A stretch of 17,500 bases of DNA from Botryococcus braunii (taxonomy: Eukaryota; Chlorophyta; Trebouxiophyceae): positions 608,921 to 626,420 of the forward strand of contig KV908343.1 of the NCBI GenBank assembly GCA_002005505.1, in the 5' to 3' direction. The notes under the pieces are model-generated. The model searched no databases and had not been told where the DNA came from. It worked only from the letters and a program-made list of their open reading frames with translations. Both the position numbers and the translations under genes were made by a program. Shown here piece by piece: positions 1 through 16,640 of this stretch. Numbering within the stretch: the stretch's first letter is position 1; the number at the start of each line of letters is the position of its first letter.

Positions 1-74
<74 letters not shown>
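1..74. repeat. (TG)29 microsatellite followed by a G run
   Basis: A perfect TG dinucleotide repeat fills positions 1-58 and passes directly into an uninterrupted G run to 74. The repeat is cut by the window edge, so its full length is unknown. The same order, TG or CA tract next to a G run, recurs elsewhere in the window. Runs of this kind are prone to length errors in sequencing and assembly. Confidence 0.95.
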
Positions 75-416
75 CATACCCAGGAATTTTGCAATGCATG
101 ATGGGGGTCAATTTTGGATGATATCTAGCTGGAGGGAGTCCCCCAGGGGTTTGTGGGGTTCGCCAATTTTGGGGCGACCCGCCGGGGTGTGTCAGGTGCT
201 TCAAATTTGAGGGGTACCGTCGGAGTTTTTGAAGGGTTGTTTTGGTGGCTTCCTCGTTTTGAGGGGTGCAAATGGAGACTAGAGTGGAAGGTAGGGTGTG
301 GAAGTGGCCGGGCCTGTCCTGTTTGGAAACATGGACCTCAAGAGGGAGAAGTGCACAAGCTATCGGGCCCCTGAGGGTCCCTGTGACGAAGTATGTAGTG
401 TTTGTTAGACGTATAC

Positions 417-432
417 GTAATTACGTAATTAC
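417..432. repeat. Perfect 16-bp palindrome
   Basis: The half-site GTAATTAC is followed at once by its reverse complement, with no spacer. The outer GTAATT/AATTAC arms match those of the palindrome at 15954-15973, the one case in this window where two palindromes share arms. Confidence 0.9.
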
Positions 433-722
433 CTTGCAAGGCCTTAGCAGTCACATCTAGGATGCAGACATACAAATGTGGAATGCTGCAGATTCCCCAG
501 TGGCTTGCCCCCTTTATTTTGAGTGAATGTATGCAAGTGAGGTATACAGTTGGCCAATGGCCTTGCCTCTTACTAAGTCCCCCTGCTGCAAGGGGACTTG
601 TCTACAGATTTGATTCTAGAGGCTGCTGTTGGAACATAATGACCGCTGCCGGTCTCCTCTAGGCAGGCAATAACTCTTCGAAGTATCATACAAGCCAGCT
701 CTAGGCAATGCCCTGTCTGCTT

Positions 723-740
723 GAAGGACACGTGTCCTTC
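723..740. repeat. Perfect 18-bp palindrome with CACGTG centre
   Basis: Half-site GAAGGACAC joined directly to its reverse complement. The centre is CACGTG, a G-box hexamer, but the symmetry extends well beyond a usual transcription factor site. Confidence 0.9.
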
Positions 741-882
741 CAGCATACTTGGGGCCCGGGCCTGTCTCGGCCGGGACGCGTTGGGCCTTCAAATCGGCAG
801 TGTGTCTGGCAGTTTACACAAGACCGAAGTCACAAAACTTCGAAACTGGGACACGGTTCGGGTCTCATGTACACCTCGTTAT

Positions 883-908
883 ATAATTAGTTATATATAA
901 CTAATTAT
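883..908. repeat. Perfect 26-bp AT-rich palindrome
   Basis: Half-site ATAATTAGTTATA is followed directly by its reverse complement, with no spacer. Symmetry stops at 882 and 909. A smaller CGATATATCG palindrome lies about 25 bp downstream. Confidence 0.92.
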
Positions 909-1444
909 CGACAATGATTATATACGATATATCGACTGTCCACGTTGGCCTGTGTTTTCGGGCTGTCACGATGAGTCGGGCCCTGGCCAAGTTTCAAGGA
1001 GCCATGTATTTTCCGTAGAATGTATTTATGCACGGCTTCTGTCCGTGCTTGATGAGCGCCCCTTTAAGGCCAAAGTTGGCTTGGTCCATTTATTTAGAGT
1101 GGAGACTCGGCAGATCTGAATCTAGAAGGTGTGCGAGGGCGAAGGTGGGACTTTGTATTGCTTTGGATCCGAGGGATTATGTGCACTGTGGTTGGAATAC
1201 CTTTTCATTCGATGCATGGCAGTATCCTGTTGTAGCCAGACAGCACAGCACAGCGCAGCGCGTCGCCACTTCCTATGATGTTGAATGTCCGGTTAGCTGG
1301 CATGTAAGCAAAAATATGTATTGGACTGCTGTATAGGACACGTGCGGCGTTTTTTCTGATCTGCTGCGTACCTTATCCACTGACTGCTTGGGTGAGGTCA
1401 CCGGAAACTGCCAGAAACCTCTCTGTAACTCAGGCGCGGTATCG

Positions 1445-1470
1445 CAAGTGGGACATGCATGTCCCACTTG
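1445..1470. repeat. Perfect 26-bp palindrome
   Basis: Half-site CAAGTGGGACATG joined to its exact reverse complement, with no spacer. Just downstream the motif GGCATGTCCCATATGGGCAT partly repeats the right arm and contains a further 10-bp palindrome, CCCATATGGG. The cluster could fold into alternative hairpins. Confidence 0.92.
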
Positions 1471-4081
1471 GCATGTCCCATATGGGCATCTCGCAACTGC
1501 CAATCCTGGTGGTTTTGAGGGAAATCTCTTGGAGATCTCCGCCAGGAGGGAGAGACTTGAGGGTTGATGTTGCCACATGAATCATGATGAGCCCGTCACT
1601 TTTGAAACTGAGGTCTTTGCCCCCAGAACCCAATTCCTGGTTTCACTTTGGCTTTGCACACGTGTTGATGGATGTGCCCAAGGATGTGCACAAGGATGTC
1701 ACGTGATCCGTCTGTTCAGCTGACACACAGGTCTCGCTGACCTAATTGGGGACCAAAAAGCTGGGCTCATTCTGAATATCTGTGCTAGAAAGGTAGTGTA
1801 CGCACTGAGTAGGAACTCGGTCTGCCCTGCGGTTTTGAGGGAGGCATTTAAAACTAGCTTAAGGAAGGAGGAACCTTTTCAGCGATGCGGAAAAGGGGAT
1901 TTTCTTGTGTTTGAAGTTTCGGTATGTATGTGCGCAGTCGCCGGTACAGTTGATGGTAACCTTCAGACAGGCACGCTTGGATCTCATGAGAGCACGGCTT
2001 GAATCCCTATCTGATAAGTGCAACTTGCCAACCAGTCCAGGGGTCAGCAGGGGGAGACTTGCTAGCCAGTCAACATCTTGAATCCACACCTTTGTAGGCG
2101 ATTTTAAATGAGAGCACAGCTGAGACCAGACCATTAACAGCCCTAGTCACCGGTGTTCCACAGGTTTATACTTGAAATCATTTGCTAGTTGCGTCGACTG
2201 ATCAAGGACTCAAAAAATCTCTAGCCTTCCGGAAGGATTCCAGTTCTTGCAGGGGTTGTTTAAAGTTGGTGGGTCATTGGATTGCAATCGCAGACTGGAG
2301 GTGTCGGGCCAGTGTGACCGTCTGGGCCCCTTAATGAATAGAATCAATGCCGAGTTCAACTGAACTCTGGATAGGAAGAATATTATCCGGCTAGTTCTGC
2401 CCTGAACCTTGAAAACCAAGAGTATATGTGGCCAATGTCCGGTTTTCACACATCTGACTAGAGACTAGACTAAGACTTCTTTCGGTGAATTTGGGCCCAT
2501 GCATTGTGGGTATCGAAAACGGCCGACGAGGCCAAGTGCACAGAGTGGCGGCTGCTGCTGAGGCCAACCGCGATGTGTATATCAGAGCCAGACGGTGATT
2601 GCTGTCTGTCTTTGGATGGCACATCATATGAAATTCATGCAAGGACATCGGACAGTTGAATTCAAGAAATACTCTGCGATGGGTTTCTGTCCGAATTGGG
2701 ACTCGATACTGATCGAGTTCTGAAACGTCGTTGGGGGATGGCCCCCTAATGAGGCCTTCTGCGATGGCTGTTGCTGTTGCATCAATGCCTTTTGCGATTG
2801 CTGTTGCTGAACTCCAAACTCGACAACCATCCAGGTCAGAGACACACGCATGCGCGTAGTCCCTCCCCCCGGGGGGGGGGGGGGGGAGGATGCATGGATA
2901 GTGTGCGTCAGCAGGAGGATGTTTGTGATAAGGCCGGACATGGTCCTCAGCGTACCCTTATTCAGCTCTGTAGATTAAGCGGGAGTTGCCATTTAGATTT
3001 GGTGTTGCAGGCAGTCTCAGGGTCAGTGCGCATTACAAATCTATGTCATGCGTCAGTCTGATCAGTCAGGAGTGTATGGCGTGGTATTGATGCCTCATGC
3101 CGTGCGATGCTGCAATGCCTCGTTCCCTTCAACAGATCACTTCCTAGCTAGGGAACCTTTTTGATGGACAATAGTCAGCCAGCGCTGCCGTGGCGAGTTG
3201 TGCAGAGGGATTAATGAATATTCGCGGGGTTCCGTTGGGTAGCCAGCCAGCGGTGTGCCGTTTGTGCAAGGTAACAGTGACACGGACGGCAAAAGCCCAG
3301 GTCTTGCGGAACACGTATCAGGTTTGAGAAACTCAAGGTTGAAGTACTTTTAGTGGCTAGGGAAATGACAATATACAACTAATTCATACATCAATCATTA
3401 TTGGTCCGCACGATTGGGAGAGTGCAGTTGGTTCGTCCGCCGATGTAGGGTTAAGCATTAGTTGCGTGCACATGGCATCTTGCTACACTGCCTTTCTTCC
3501 ATTCACACCTTGATGGTCGGAAAGATGAGGCAAGATACCAATAATTTGGGCGCCCCATGGGCGAGTCAAATTAAGGAACATCCCCTGAGAGACCCTGGAG
3601 AATGCAGTGTTGGAGGCCCATTCGAACCGCTGGATTTCCTGAGGATCTGGCGATTCCCGATAGATGGTATACCATACGTAGTTAGAGGATGGCGAGACAA
3701 AGTTCGTGTGGGGGGATATGACCGCATCCTGTCCCACATGCCTGCAGTGACTGGCGCTGTAGCGTTCTCAAGCACAGACGGAGGTTTTAGTTGAGTTCAA
3801 GGTTCAGTCGAGCTGTCCGGTCACGTCAGTATATGATCACTAGATAGTGATCGAATATGTAGATTCTGTCCGCTCTGGCGGGTCAGGACACGCAAGCGTT
3901 GTTCAAGTGGTTGCGTGCTGACAAAAACAATCAGTCCCGGGTATTGCATGCCCGTGAAGTTGCTGGTGACAGCTCTAGTACTACAGTTGCTGGTGTATAT
4001 TACCCCCCTTTTTTGGGGAGAGGGGGGTGTGTGAAATGCAAATGCATCAATGCCGTCTTGTAGCGGAATATCTGCAGCAGT

Positions 4082-4103
4082 TATAATTATCCCGATAATT
4101 ATA
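4082..4103. repeat. Inverted repeat, 10-bp arms, 2-bp spacer
   Basis: TATAATTATC and GATAATTATA flank CC immediately upstream of the long TG microsatellite. With so short a spacer it behaves as a near-perfect palindrome. Confidence 0.85.
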
Positions 4104-4104
4104 C

Positions 4105-4109
4105 AGCGC

Positions 4110-4167
<58 letters not shown>

Positions 4168-4191
4168 GTGCGTGTGTGCGTGCGTGCGTGC

Positions 4192-4254
<63 letters not shown>

Positions 4255-4313
4255 TGTGCGTGTTGTATGCGTATTGTGTGTGTGCGTGCGTGTGCGTGTG
4301 CGTGTGTGCGTGC

Positions 4314-4370
<57 letters not shown>

Positions 4371-4380
4371 TTCGTGCATG
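4105..4380. repeat. Compound (TG)n / (TGCG)n microsatellite
   Basis: About 270 bp of alternating purine-pyrimidine sequence: TG blocks broken by TGCG and CG interruptions, ending in GCGCGTTCGTGCATGCG. It lies about 700-980 bp upstream of the kinase start codon. Alternating TG/CG sequence is known to favour Z-DNA under negative supercoiling; whether that happens here is not shown. All six frames translate into Cys-Val or Thr-His runs that are artefacts. Confidence 0.95.
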
Positions 4381-5081
4381 CGTCTGTATGCTGTGCATGT
4401 GTGTGCATGTGTTTTCGCCCTTCAAGAACTCACAGAATCTCTTCCACCCAACCATACCCATCTCCATTCTCCCAACATCCCATGGGCAGTTTGGAGTGTA
4501 AGCGTTTTGGGCATAAGTGGGCGACTGGTATTTTGCTCCCGACTGGTATGTGAAGGATCGTATGTGAAGGATGCACTTCTCTCCCGGAAGGATGTGCAAG
4601 TCCAGCCTTCCACGTGGCTGCCCCCGTGGGGTCCTATCCCGTACAGTCACTGACTGGACAATGGTCACCGAAGACGAAGCTGTCCAAGCACGCCTGCGCC
4701 ACCGCCAGAACCAGCAAAAGCGACCCAATCTTCTTCTTCGAGGATGGTACAGGGCAAACTTCCATCCGCAATGCAGGCAGAACCTGCACTTGAGTACAGG
4801 TTAACATACGCCAATCTACGGCTGGTGACACCTTTTAAGTCGTGCTTTTAGGTTGTGGCATAGCGCCACCTCGCCTCTTGCGGTCCGCACCGTTGGGGTG
4901 ATAGATCAGGGAGAGCACGTGCAACAGTTTTGATACTGCTTGCATGTCGCGAAGGTCTGGGTCATAATAGGTAACCTCCAAATGTTACATGTATTAGCGT
5001 GCAATTGCGGTGTTTAGCTGGCGCTGGGGTAGGCGCTTAGGGCAACTCGAGTTTCGGACTGCGTAAGAGATTGGTCCCGCC
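4381..5081 (+). promoter_or_regulatory. Upstream flank of the kinase gene (putative 5' regulatory region)
   Basis: This 700-bp stretch between the TG microsatellite and the start codon should hold the promoter and 5' UTR, though no TATA box or initiator is recognised. A GCACGTGC palindrome at 4915-4922 contains the G-box hexamer CACGTG; in land plants such ACGT cores are bound by bZIP or bHLH factors, but a role here is only inference. An in-frame TAA at 5064-5066 limits the coding start to 5082 or later. A short duplication of TATGTGAAGGAT lies near 4549-4571. Confidence 0.4.
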
Positions 5082-11810
<6,729 letters not shown>

Positions 11811-11819
11811 GCCTCTTCC

Positions 11820-11844
11820 AACTTTCCGATGTTGGCGGAAAGTT
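11820..11844 (+). other. Hairpin just after the kinase stop codon
   Basis: AACTTTCCG and CGGAAAGTT (9-bp arms) enclose a 7-base loop, starting 10 bp past the TGA. If it lies in the 3' UTR it would form a stable short stem. Function unknown. No confident polyadenylation signal is seen near it; a TGTAA, the motif common in green algae, occurs only at 12624-12628. Confidence 0.6.
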
Positions 11845-11872
11845 CCGCACAAAAGGACTTGAGGAGGGAGAG

Positions 11873-12140
<268 letters not shown>

Positions 12141-12800
12141 CGAGGGGAGACACAGAGACAGAATGAGGGGGAAGGGTAAGGGAGAGACAGGGACAGGGAC
12201 AGGGAAGGTTACGGAAGTGGGATGGTCGACAGCGGTGGTTGTTTCCCGAATTGGCACTTGCGTCCACTTGCGTCCTACCAAGTCTGAGTTTGCAAGGGGT
12301 GGATGTGCAAGTATCACCTGAAGGATTGGGGGCTAAATAGAGTGCCGGAATTTCTGTTGGAATCCCCACGCAAATTCGAAGTAGCTCGAGGTCAGATGCG
12401 GTCGTTATGCCCTTTAACCACATGCATCATATGAGCGCTTCGAGTCGCATCCATACCATCTTCTTTCCACTGCAAGGGGCTTCTACATGTAGATTCTGCA
12501 AATCGTCAGCCCGTGTGGCTCGACAGACATAATGTCTGTGCATCGCTGTGGGAGTTTCTCATTTCCGCTTTGCTTTGTTGGAGCGCTCTTTTGCGTAAGC
12601 AAAGCTTCGAGTGGCTGGGTGCATGTAATGTCCATCGATGGACCATTACTCGGGACACCCTGAATCAGCGTACACACTGACATGTTCACCATGTTCATTC
12701 AGATGACATGTCCAGCTCTGATTAGCAAGAGGCTAATCAGAGAACTATAGTGGCTGGCCCGATAGTGTATCCTTCGTGTCTGATGTAGCTATCGTGGACT
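12141..12800. other. Noncoding stretch, no gene recognised
   Basis: No recognisable coding or RNA gene. It contains a purine-rich run with (GGGACA)n-like sequence near 12185-12205 and one clear inverted repeat at 12716-12742. Confidence 0.5.
12716..12742. repeat. Inverted repeat, 11-bp arms, 5-bp spacer
   Basis: CTCTGATTAGC and GCTAATCAGAG are exact reverse complements around AAGAG. It lies about 70 bp before the 24-bp minisatellite. Confidence 0.88.
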
Positions 12801-12812
12801 AAAGTCTCTACA

Positions 12813-12982
12813 CCACATCAGACTATAGTCTGTTTACCACATCAGGCTATAGTCTGTTTACCACATCAGACTATAGTCTGTTTACCACATCAGACTATAG
12901 TTTCTTTACCACATCAGACTGTAGTCTCTTTGCCACATCAGACTATAGTCTCTTTTCCACATCAGACTATAGTCTCTTTACC
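12813..12982. repeat. 24-bp minisatellite, seven copies
   Basis: Units start at 12813, 12837, 12861, 12885, 12909, 12933 and 12957, always 24 bp apart. Each begins CCACATCAGACTATAGTCT and ends in a T-rich GTTTA or CTTTA. Most units contain the perfect 12-bp palindrome AGACTATAGTCT; the copies at 12837, 12885 and 12909 carry substitutions in or beside it. Confidence 0.93.
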
Positions 12983-14240
12983 AAATTGGGCTTGTCATGA
13001 CCTTGTACTTCTTACAGTATACTTTTTATTAAGTAGTCAATCATTGGTTTCTTGCACAAGTGATGAATGCATTCATCGTTTATGCATATTTATGTGTATG
13101 CACATTGCAGTATAGGTTACCCATGGGTGGGCGTCCATGTTGGATCCGGATTTAATTTAATGGGTACCCAGGCGGGGGCCTCCACTGTAGGTTCTCCAGT
13201 AGTGTTTACTCGAGCAAGACATGGGGGTGGCAGCGCTGAGGGACATATATGACAATGCTGAGCCACTCAGAGGATCTTGAGAGGGTGGAATCTAAGTCAT
13301 TAGAAGGTGGTAGGCTTTGGAGGGTGGGTAAGATCTTCAGGGGAGTGGAATCTCACGCACATATTCTACGATTCTGTATCATTTTGAGAAGATTTTCAGG
13401 CCCATATAATTGAGAAAGCATGCTGCGCAGCTGATTGCGGCCGTTGGAATTCGTCACGGCTTGAGCTTATAAGCTCATTAGAGCTTCGCAGCTAATTAGA
13501 GTTCCAATCGCTGCACTTACATTTACAGGTGGGGGTAGGATGCCGATTTTGTAACCCGCATGATTTACTGCTAGGGGTTCGAATCACAGCACCTACGCCT
13601 TCGGATGGGGACGCCCCCGATGTATTCTCACAAGGATATGTGTAAGTAGAGTTCTTTAGATTGTTCCAGGGTCCCTGCTTTCAAGTTCTATGGTTTATAT
13701 CAGCGGGAGGAAAGGATACGCAACTTTCCGAGTCTCCAGATGATTTGAGTGTTGCGGGGGTTCGAGCTGCAATGTATTTTGGCATCAATGCCAAAACAAA
13801 TGTGCTCAATGAACCCGAGTGCAAGACTAATAATTAGCGTAAAATGCATACATGGCGCGGTGGTGCTCGAGCTTGGACACACCTCGAGCGTATGGTACGC
13901 TAAAGACTTACAGAATGTACAACAGCAGGATGGACGTGTGTGTGAGTTTTGAAGACGTGTGCACACGCTCTTCCCGCGAGGAAAGGAAGGAGGCTCTCAG
14001 ACAGGCGCGATTGAATCAGTGGAAGGTTCCAGGCCAGACTTGCACTGCACGTGGCTCCACGGGGCTCCAGCCATGCCTTCAAATTTGAAAGATGCATTGA
14101 CCCATCTGTCAGGTTGTCTGTACACACAGTGTGTGCACTGCGGAAGTGCAATTGACAGATCGCTCTAGAGCAAAAAAGGAATGCAGACCAAAAAGATCCG
14201 AGAGTCCGGACTGCAGCTGGTAGGACTGGCAGGTAGGATA
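12983..14240. other. Mostly noncoding stretch with one weak coding candidate
   Basis: No gene is recognised with confidence. A 16-bp palindrome (13462-13477) and GGGTTCGA motifs (near 13576 and 13757) are present but do not build a tRNA. A frame at 13852-14088 contains SREERKEALRQARLNQWKVP (about 13970-14030), which has a composition typical of real protein helices and could be one exon of an unknown gene; nothing else supports it. Confidence 0.4.
13462..13477. repeat. Perfect 16-bp palindrome
   Basis: Half-site TGAGCTTA joined to its reverse complement, with no spacer. Short related motifs (GCTCATTAGAGCT, GCTAATTAGAG) follow at once. Confidence 0.88.
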
Positions 14241-14290
14241 GACTTGTGATGGTCAGTGAGCTAGACTCAATGACTAGATCCCACCTACAT

Positions 14291-14302
14291 CCAGCTAGCT
14301 GG
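14291..14302. repeat. Perfect 12-bp palindrome CCAGCTAGCTGG
   Basis: Zero-spacer palindrome opening the palindrome-dense segment that runs to 16013. Confidence 0.8.
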
Positions 14303-14332
14303 TCAGTGTGTCTAGACTATAGTCATGATGAT

Positions 14333-14391
14333 ATTGACATTCGTGATGATGTTAATGTTACACATGCACATACATCATCACGAGTGTCAAT
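14333..14391. repeat. Inverted repeat, 20-bp arms, 19-bp loop
   Basis: Arm 14333-14352 (ATTGACATTCGTGATGATGT) matches the reverse complement of 14372-14391 at 19 of 20 positions. The loop is AT-rich. Confidence 0.88.
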
Positions 14392-14593
14392 ACTCGGTCT
14401 TCATCTCATTGTCACGTTCGTTCATTGTTGTCGTGTTTGTGCAGAAGACCTTCATGCAACGCTGACAATACTGGCGCAAACATTCATACATGTCTGTGAC
14501 ATTAATAAGCCTTTCATCTGATGACAGTCTGGAGAGATTCTCATTGCCGAGATCTTGGTGATGAGACTCGGGATGGTTTTTGTGAAATGCCCA

Positions 14594-14735
14594 GATGAGT
14601 CGTACACGTTGGCCAACGACTCGAGCATGAGTCGTATAGCAATGTTGACGACAACGTTGGTAACATGGCCATGGCAATGTTGTGGACAACGTGCTTAACA
14701 TGGCCATGGCATTGTTGTCGATAACGTTGTTAACT
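14594..14735. repeat. Nested short palindromes and direct repeats
   Basis: CGTTGGCCAACG (14607-14618) is framed by GAGTCGT/ACGACTC arms that also pair with a further GAGTCGT downstream. AACATGGCCATGGCA occurs twice (14662 and 14697), each holding the 10-bp palindrome CATGGCCATG, and AACGTTG motifs recur around them. Confidence 0.75.
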
Positions 14736-14782
14736 TTGCCAACCACTCATCTGTGAATTTCATGTAATGCTGACATCGGCGT

Positions 14783-14840
14783 GCAGCAATTGCTGCCGAC
14801 TTGCAAGCCAGGCTGACGTATGTACGTACATACAAGTCGG
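14783..14840. repeat. Palindromes GCAGCAATTGCTGC and GTATGTACGTACATAC
   Basis: A 14-bp perfect palindrome at 14783-14796 and a 16-bp one at 14818-14833 lie within CCGACTTG/CAAGTCGG arms, so the second sits at the tip of a larger imperfect stem. Confidence 0.85.
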
Positions 14841-14856
14841 TGTCAGGCTGATGTCA

Positions 14857-15106
14857 ACATCATGCTGTTGACCAACAATCATCAGCGTTGCGGATTGGAA
14901 GCCTTGCCATCTAGAAATCTTCGGAATACAAGACGCGAGTGTACACACTCCACGTCTCCTCTTCTGATGATTTCGACGCATGATGGTTGTTGAGACGTCT
15001 GGACGTCTAGACGTCTCAACAATCATTATACGTCTACATCATGATGTTGATCAACAATCATCACGCGTTGCTGATTGGAAGCCTTGCCACCTAGAAATCA
15101 TCGGAA
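14857..15106. repeat. 70-bp direct repeat, two copies about 179 bp apart
   Basis: Copy 1 is 14857-14926 and copy 2 is 15036-15106. They share ACATCATG.TGTTGA.CAACAATCATCA near the start and GATTGGAAGCCTTGCCA, CTAGAAATC and TCGGAA after it. In copy 2 the segments ACATCATGATGT and TGTTGATCAACA are perfect palindromes; copy 1 has one mismatch in each. Sequence following copy 2 (15095-15118) is also inverted at 14951-14974 with 22 of 24 matches. Confidence 0.85.
14987..15022. repeat. Inverted repeat, 14-bp arms, 8-bp spacer of the same motif
   Basis: TTGTTGAGACGTCT and AGACGTCTCAACAA flank GGACGTCT. Because GACGTC is itself palindromic and occurs three times, several registers of pairing are possible. 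Confidence 0.88.
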
Positions 15107-15131
15107 GAGGAGACGTTGTAGGTGTAGACAG

Positions 15132-15235
15132 CAGAAATACCATTGGTTGTTGCAACCTATACATGTATAGGTTGCAACAACTTGGTATTTCTGAGGAAAT
15201 CCCCTATATAGGGGATTTCCTCAGAAATACCAAGT
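15132..15235. repeat. Double palindrome: 36 bp next to 56 bp
   Basis: A perfect 36-bp palindrome (15146-15181; half-site GTTGTTGCAACCTATACA) abuts a perfect 56-bp palindrome (15180-15235; half-site begins ACTTGGTATTTCTGAGG and reaches a CCTATATAGG centre). The 36-bp unit is itself framed by CAGAAATACCA (15132-15142) and TGGTATTTCTG (15183-15193). That last arm is also part of the 56-bp unit, so the two stems compete for it. No coding potential. Confidence 0.95.
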
Positions 15236-15236
15236 G

Positions 15237-15914
15237 GTTTTTGCTACGTTGCATGTGGTACCAGATGGTATATGGCACATGTATATGGGTATATGTTGTT
15301 GCAATTTCAGATTTTGCAAATCCAATTGGCTGAATTTAAACGTCCCTTATATCGATTTCCGAATGACCGTTCAGACGCGGGGCTTCGTCATCAGTAAGTA
15401 GGCTGTGGTGATATTGGGACTCACGGCTGATGGTGCTGCGCAGACCCTGAAATTCCACTACCTTGAGACCTGGTAGACCAGGGGCGTCCCCCAATATGTT
15501 GAGGGGTTGCGGTCACAGTAGCCAGAATTTCCAATAAAGAAAAGAAGAAACTTGTCAGTGTGTTGTGTACACCAAAAGCCAGTTGGTAACAAGCCTTCTT
15601 CCAGTTTGGATTTTGGTACTAGCGTTCTTTTTAATGAAATTTCTGCCGCATCCAGGGTGTTTTTGATTGCAATCATCCTATGAGGCAATATCATGCATGC
15701 AATCGTGAGGTAATCATGATCAATCAGAAGTTGTGTATGAGCCGACAGTATGTGACCCCGTTGGAGTTCTCCGTCACAGTGATGTAGTGACGCTATCCTG
15801 CATCGAGTGCGCCTCTATCTTCTGAATGATGTACGTACGTTGTGTGACATGTACATGTTATCAATATCATGATGCATCCTCGAAAAGTACTTCGTGTCGT
15901 GCACTGTATACACA
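15237..15914. other. Noncoding stretch, no gene recognised
   Basis: No recognisable coding or RNA gene. A 12-bp palindrome ACATGTACATGT lies at 15847-15858 next to overlapping GTACGTAC motifs. A 78-codon minus-strand frame at 15458-15694 has no recognisable features. Confidence 0.5.
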
Positions 15915-16013
15915 GCAGGAGGGCACTGTAGTAGCATCATATAAAGCACGGAAAGTAATTGACGTCAATTACTCTCTGCGTTTCATATAATGCTAGATCG
16001 TTTGCCCTCCTGC
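15915..16013. repeat. 99-bp inverted repeat with a 20-bp perfect palindromic centre
   Basis: Outer arms GCAGGAGGGCA (15915-15925) and TGCCCTCCTGC (16003-16013) are exact. The centre 15954-15973 (half-site AGTAATTGAC) is a perfect palindrome. Between them TAGCAT..ATA and TATAATGCTA partly pair. All share one axis near 15964. A G run of about 16 bases (16015-16030) follows directly. Confidence 0.9.
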
Positions 16014-16030
16014 AGGGGGGGGGGGGGGGG

Positions 16031-16640
16031 TTCGCAGCTGCGGGGTGTTAACATTTTCGCTTGCAACAGAGGCCGATGTAAGCGTCACATTGTCACCATT
16101 AATGCAAATGTACATTGGGGTTGGTTGCCCTCAATTGAGAGATGCTTTCGTTGCAATGTGACAAGATGTGGGGTTTTTTGCTACTTGTATGACGACAATG
16201 TTATCCTCCTCCCGCTCTCCTATGTGTGCTCGCGCATGGGTGTGAGCGCAGTCCTTCGCACACCCCTCGCCTTTCGCATTCGAGAGTGCGTGCTGGTATG
16301 GGCGGTGAAAAACGGGAGGAAATCCACGCTAGTTTCGAAAGGGTGGCAGCTACACGCCGACGTCGTACACGGACGCTAGATGCGGTTCCAGAGGCAACAT
16401 CCAACTGCAGGACTCATTGCGCCCATGCACGCCGACCAGCCAAACACGCTACATCATACTGCCGAGTTGGGATTTTCCAGGCCAGAAAAGCTGCAATAGC
16501 CTGTGATTTTGTATGACTCCGGCTATCAAAAGCTGCAGAAAATAGGAGTGTACACATGTGCGTAGGTTTGAAGGCCACGTGGCTGTTACGGAAAAGTAAA
16601 ACCTGCACCAACAACGTGATAACATCCACGATATATGAAA
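16031..16640. other. Stretch without recognised gene
   Basis: Frames of 96-129 codons at 15990-16516 show no known domain. GTCACATTG near 16084 and CAATGTGAC near 16154 form an inverted pair around a CTCAATTGAG palindrome at about 16130. Nothing else is supported. Confidence 0.45.

Larger units (their letters stand above)
75..4104. other. Noncoding stretch rich in palindromes, no gene recognised
   Basis: No open frame in this stretch shows a known domain or convincing exon structure; the longest frames are about 110 codons or less and look like chance. It holds four perfect palindromes of 16-26 bp (listed separately), several short spaced inverted repeats such as 8-bp arms at 575-582 and 592-599, a C6G16 block at 2865-2886, and a roughly 40-bp direct repeat near 2760-2812 based on TGCGATtGCTGTTGCTG. 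A 12-bp palindrome sits at 2225-2236 and another near 3664. It could be intergenic or intronic for a gene outside the window. Confidence 0.6.

Noticed and set aside
3462..3794. 110-codon plus-strand open frame
   Set aside because: No recognisable domain, and competing frames of similar length lie on the other strand, as expected by chance.
4047..4728. Overlapping long open frames on both strands encoding Cys-Val or Thr-His repeats
   Set aside because: They are translations of the TG/CA microsatellite; dinucleotide repeats lack stops in all frames. The same applies at 6848-7667 and 11769-12423.
4640..4800. Possible upstream exon with a moderately GC-rich open frame
   Set aside because: No homology recognised, and it cannot join the kinase frame, which starts after its own in-frame stop. 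It may be 5' UTR or promoter.
12813..12982. CRISPR-like array
   Set aside because: Units are contiguous 24-bp tandem copies with no unique spacers, and the genome is eukaryotic.
13525..13600. tRNA-like segment with GGGGTTCGAATC
   Set aside because: The B-box-like motif and a partly pairing acceptor are present, but the T stem does not pair and no good A box or anticodon arm is found.
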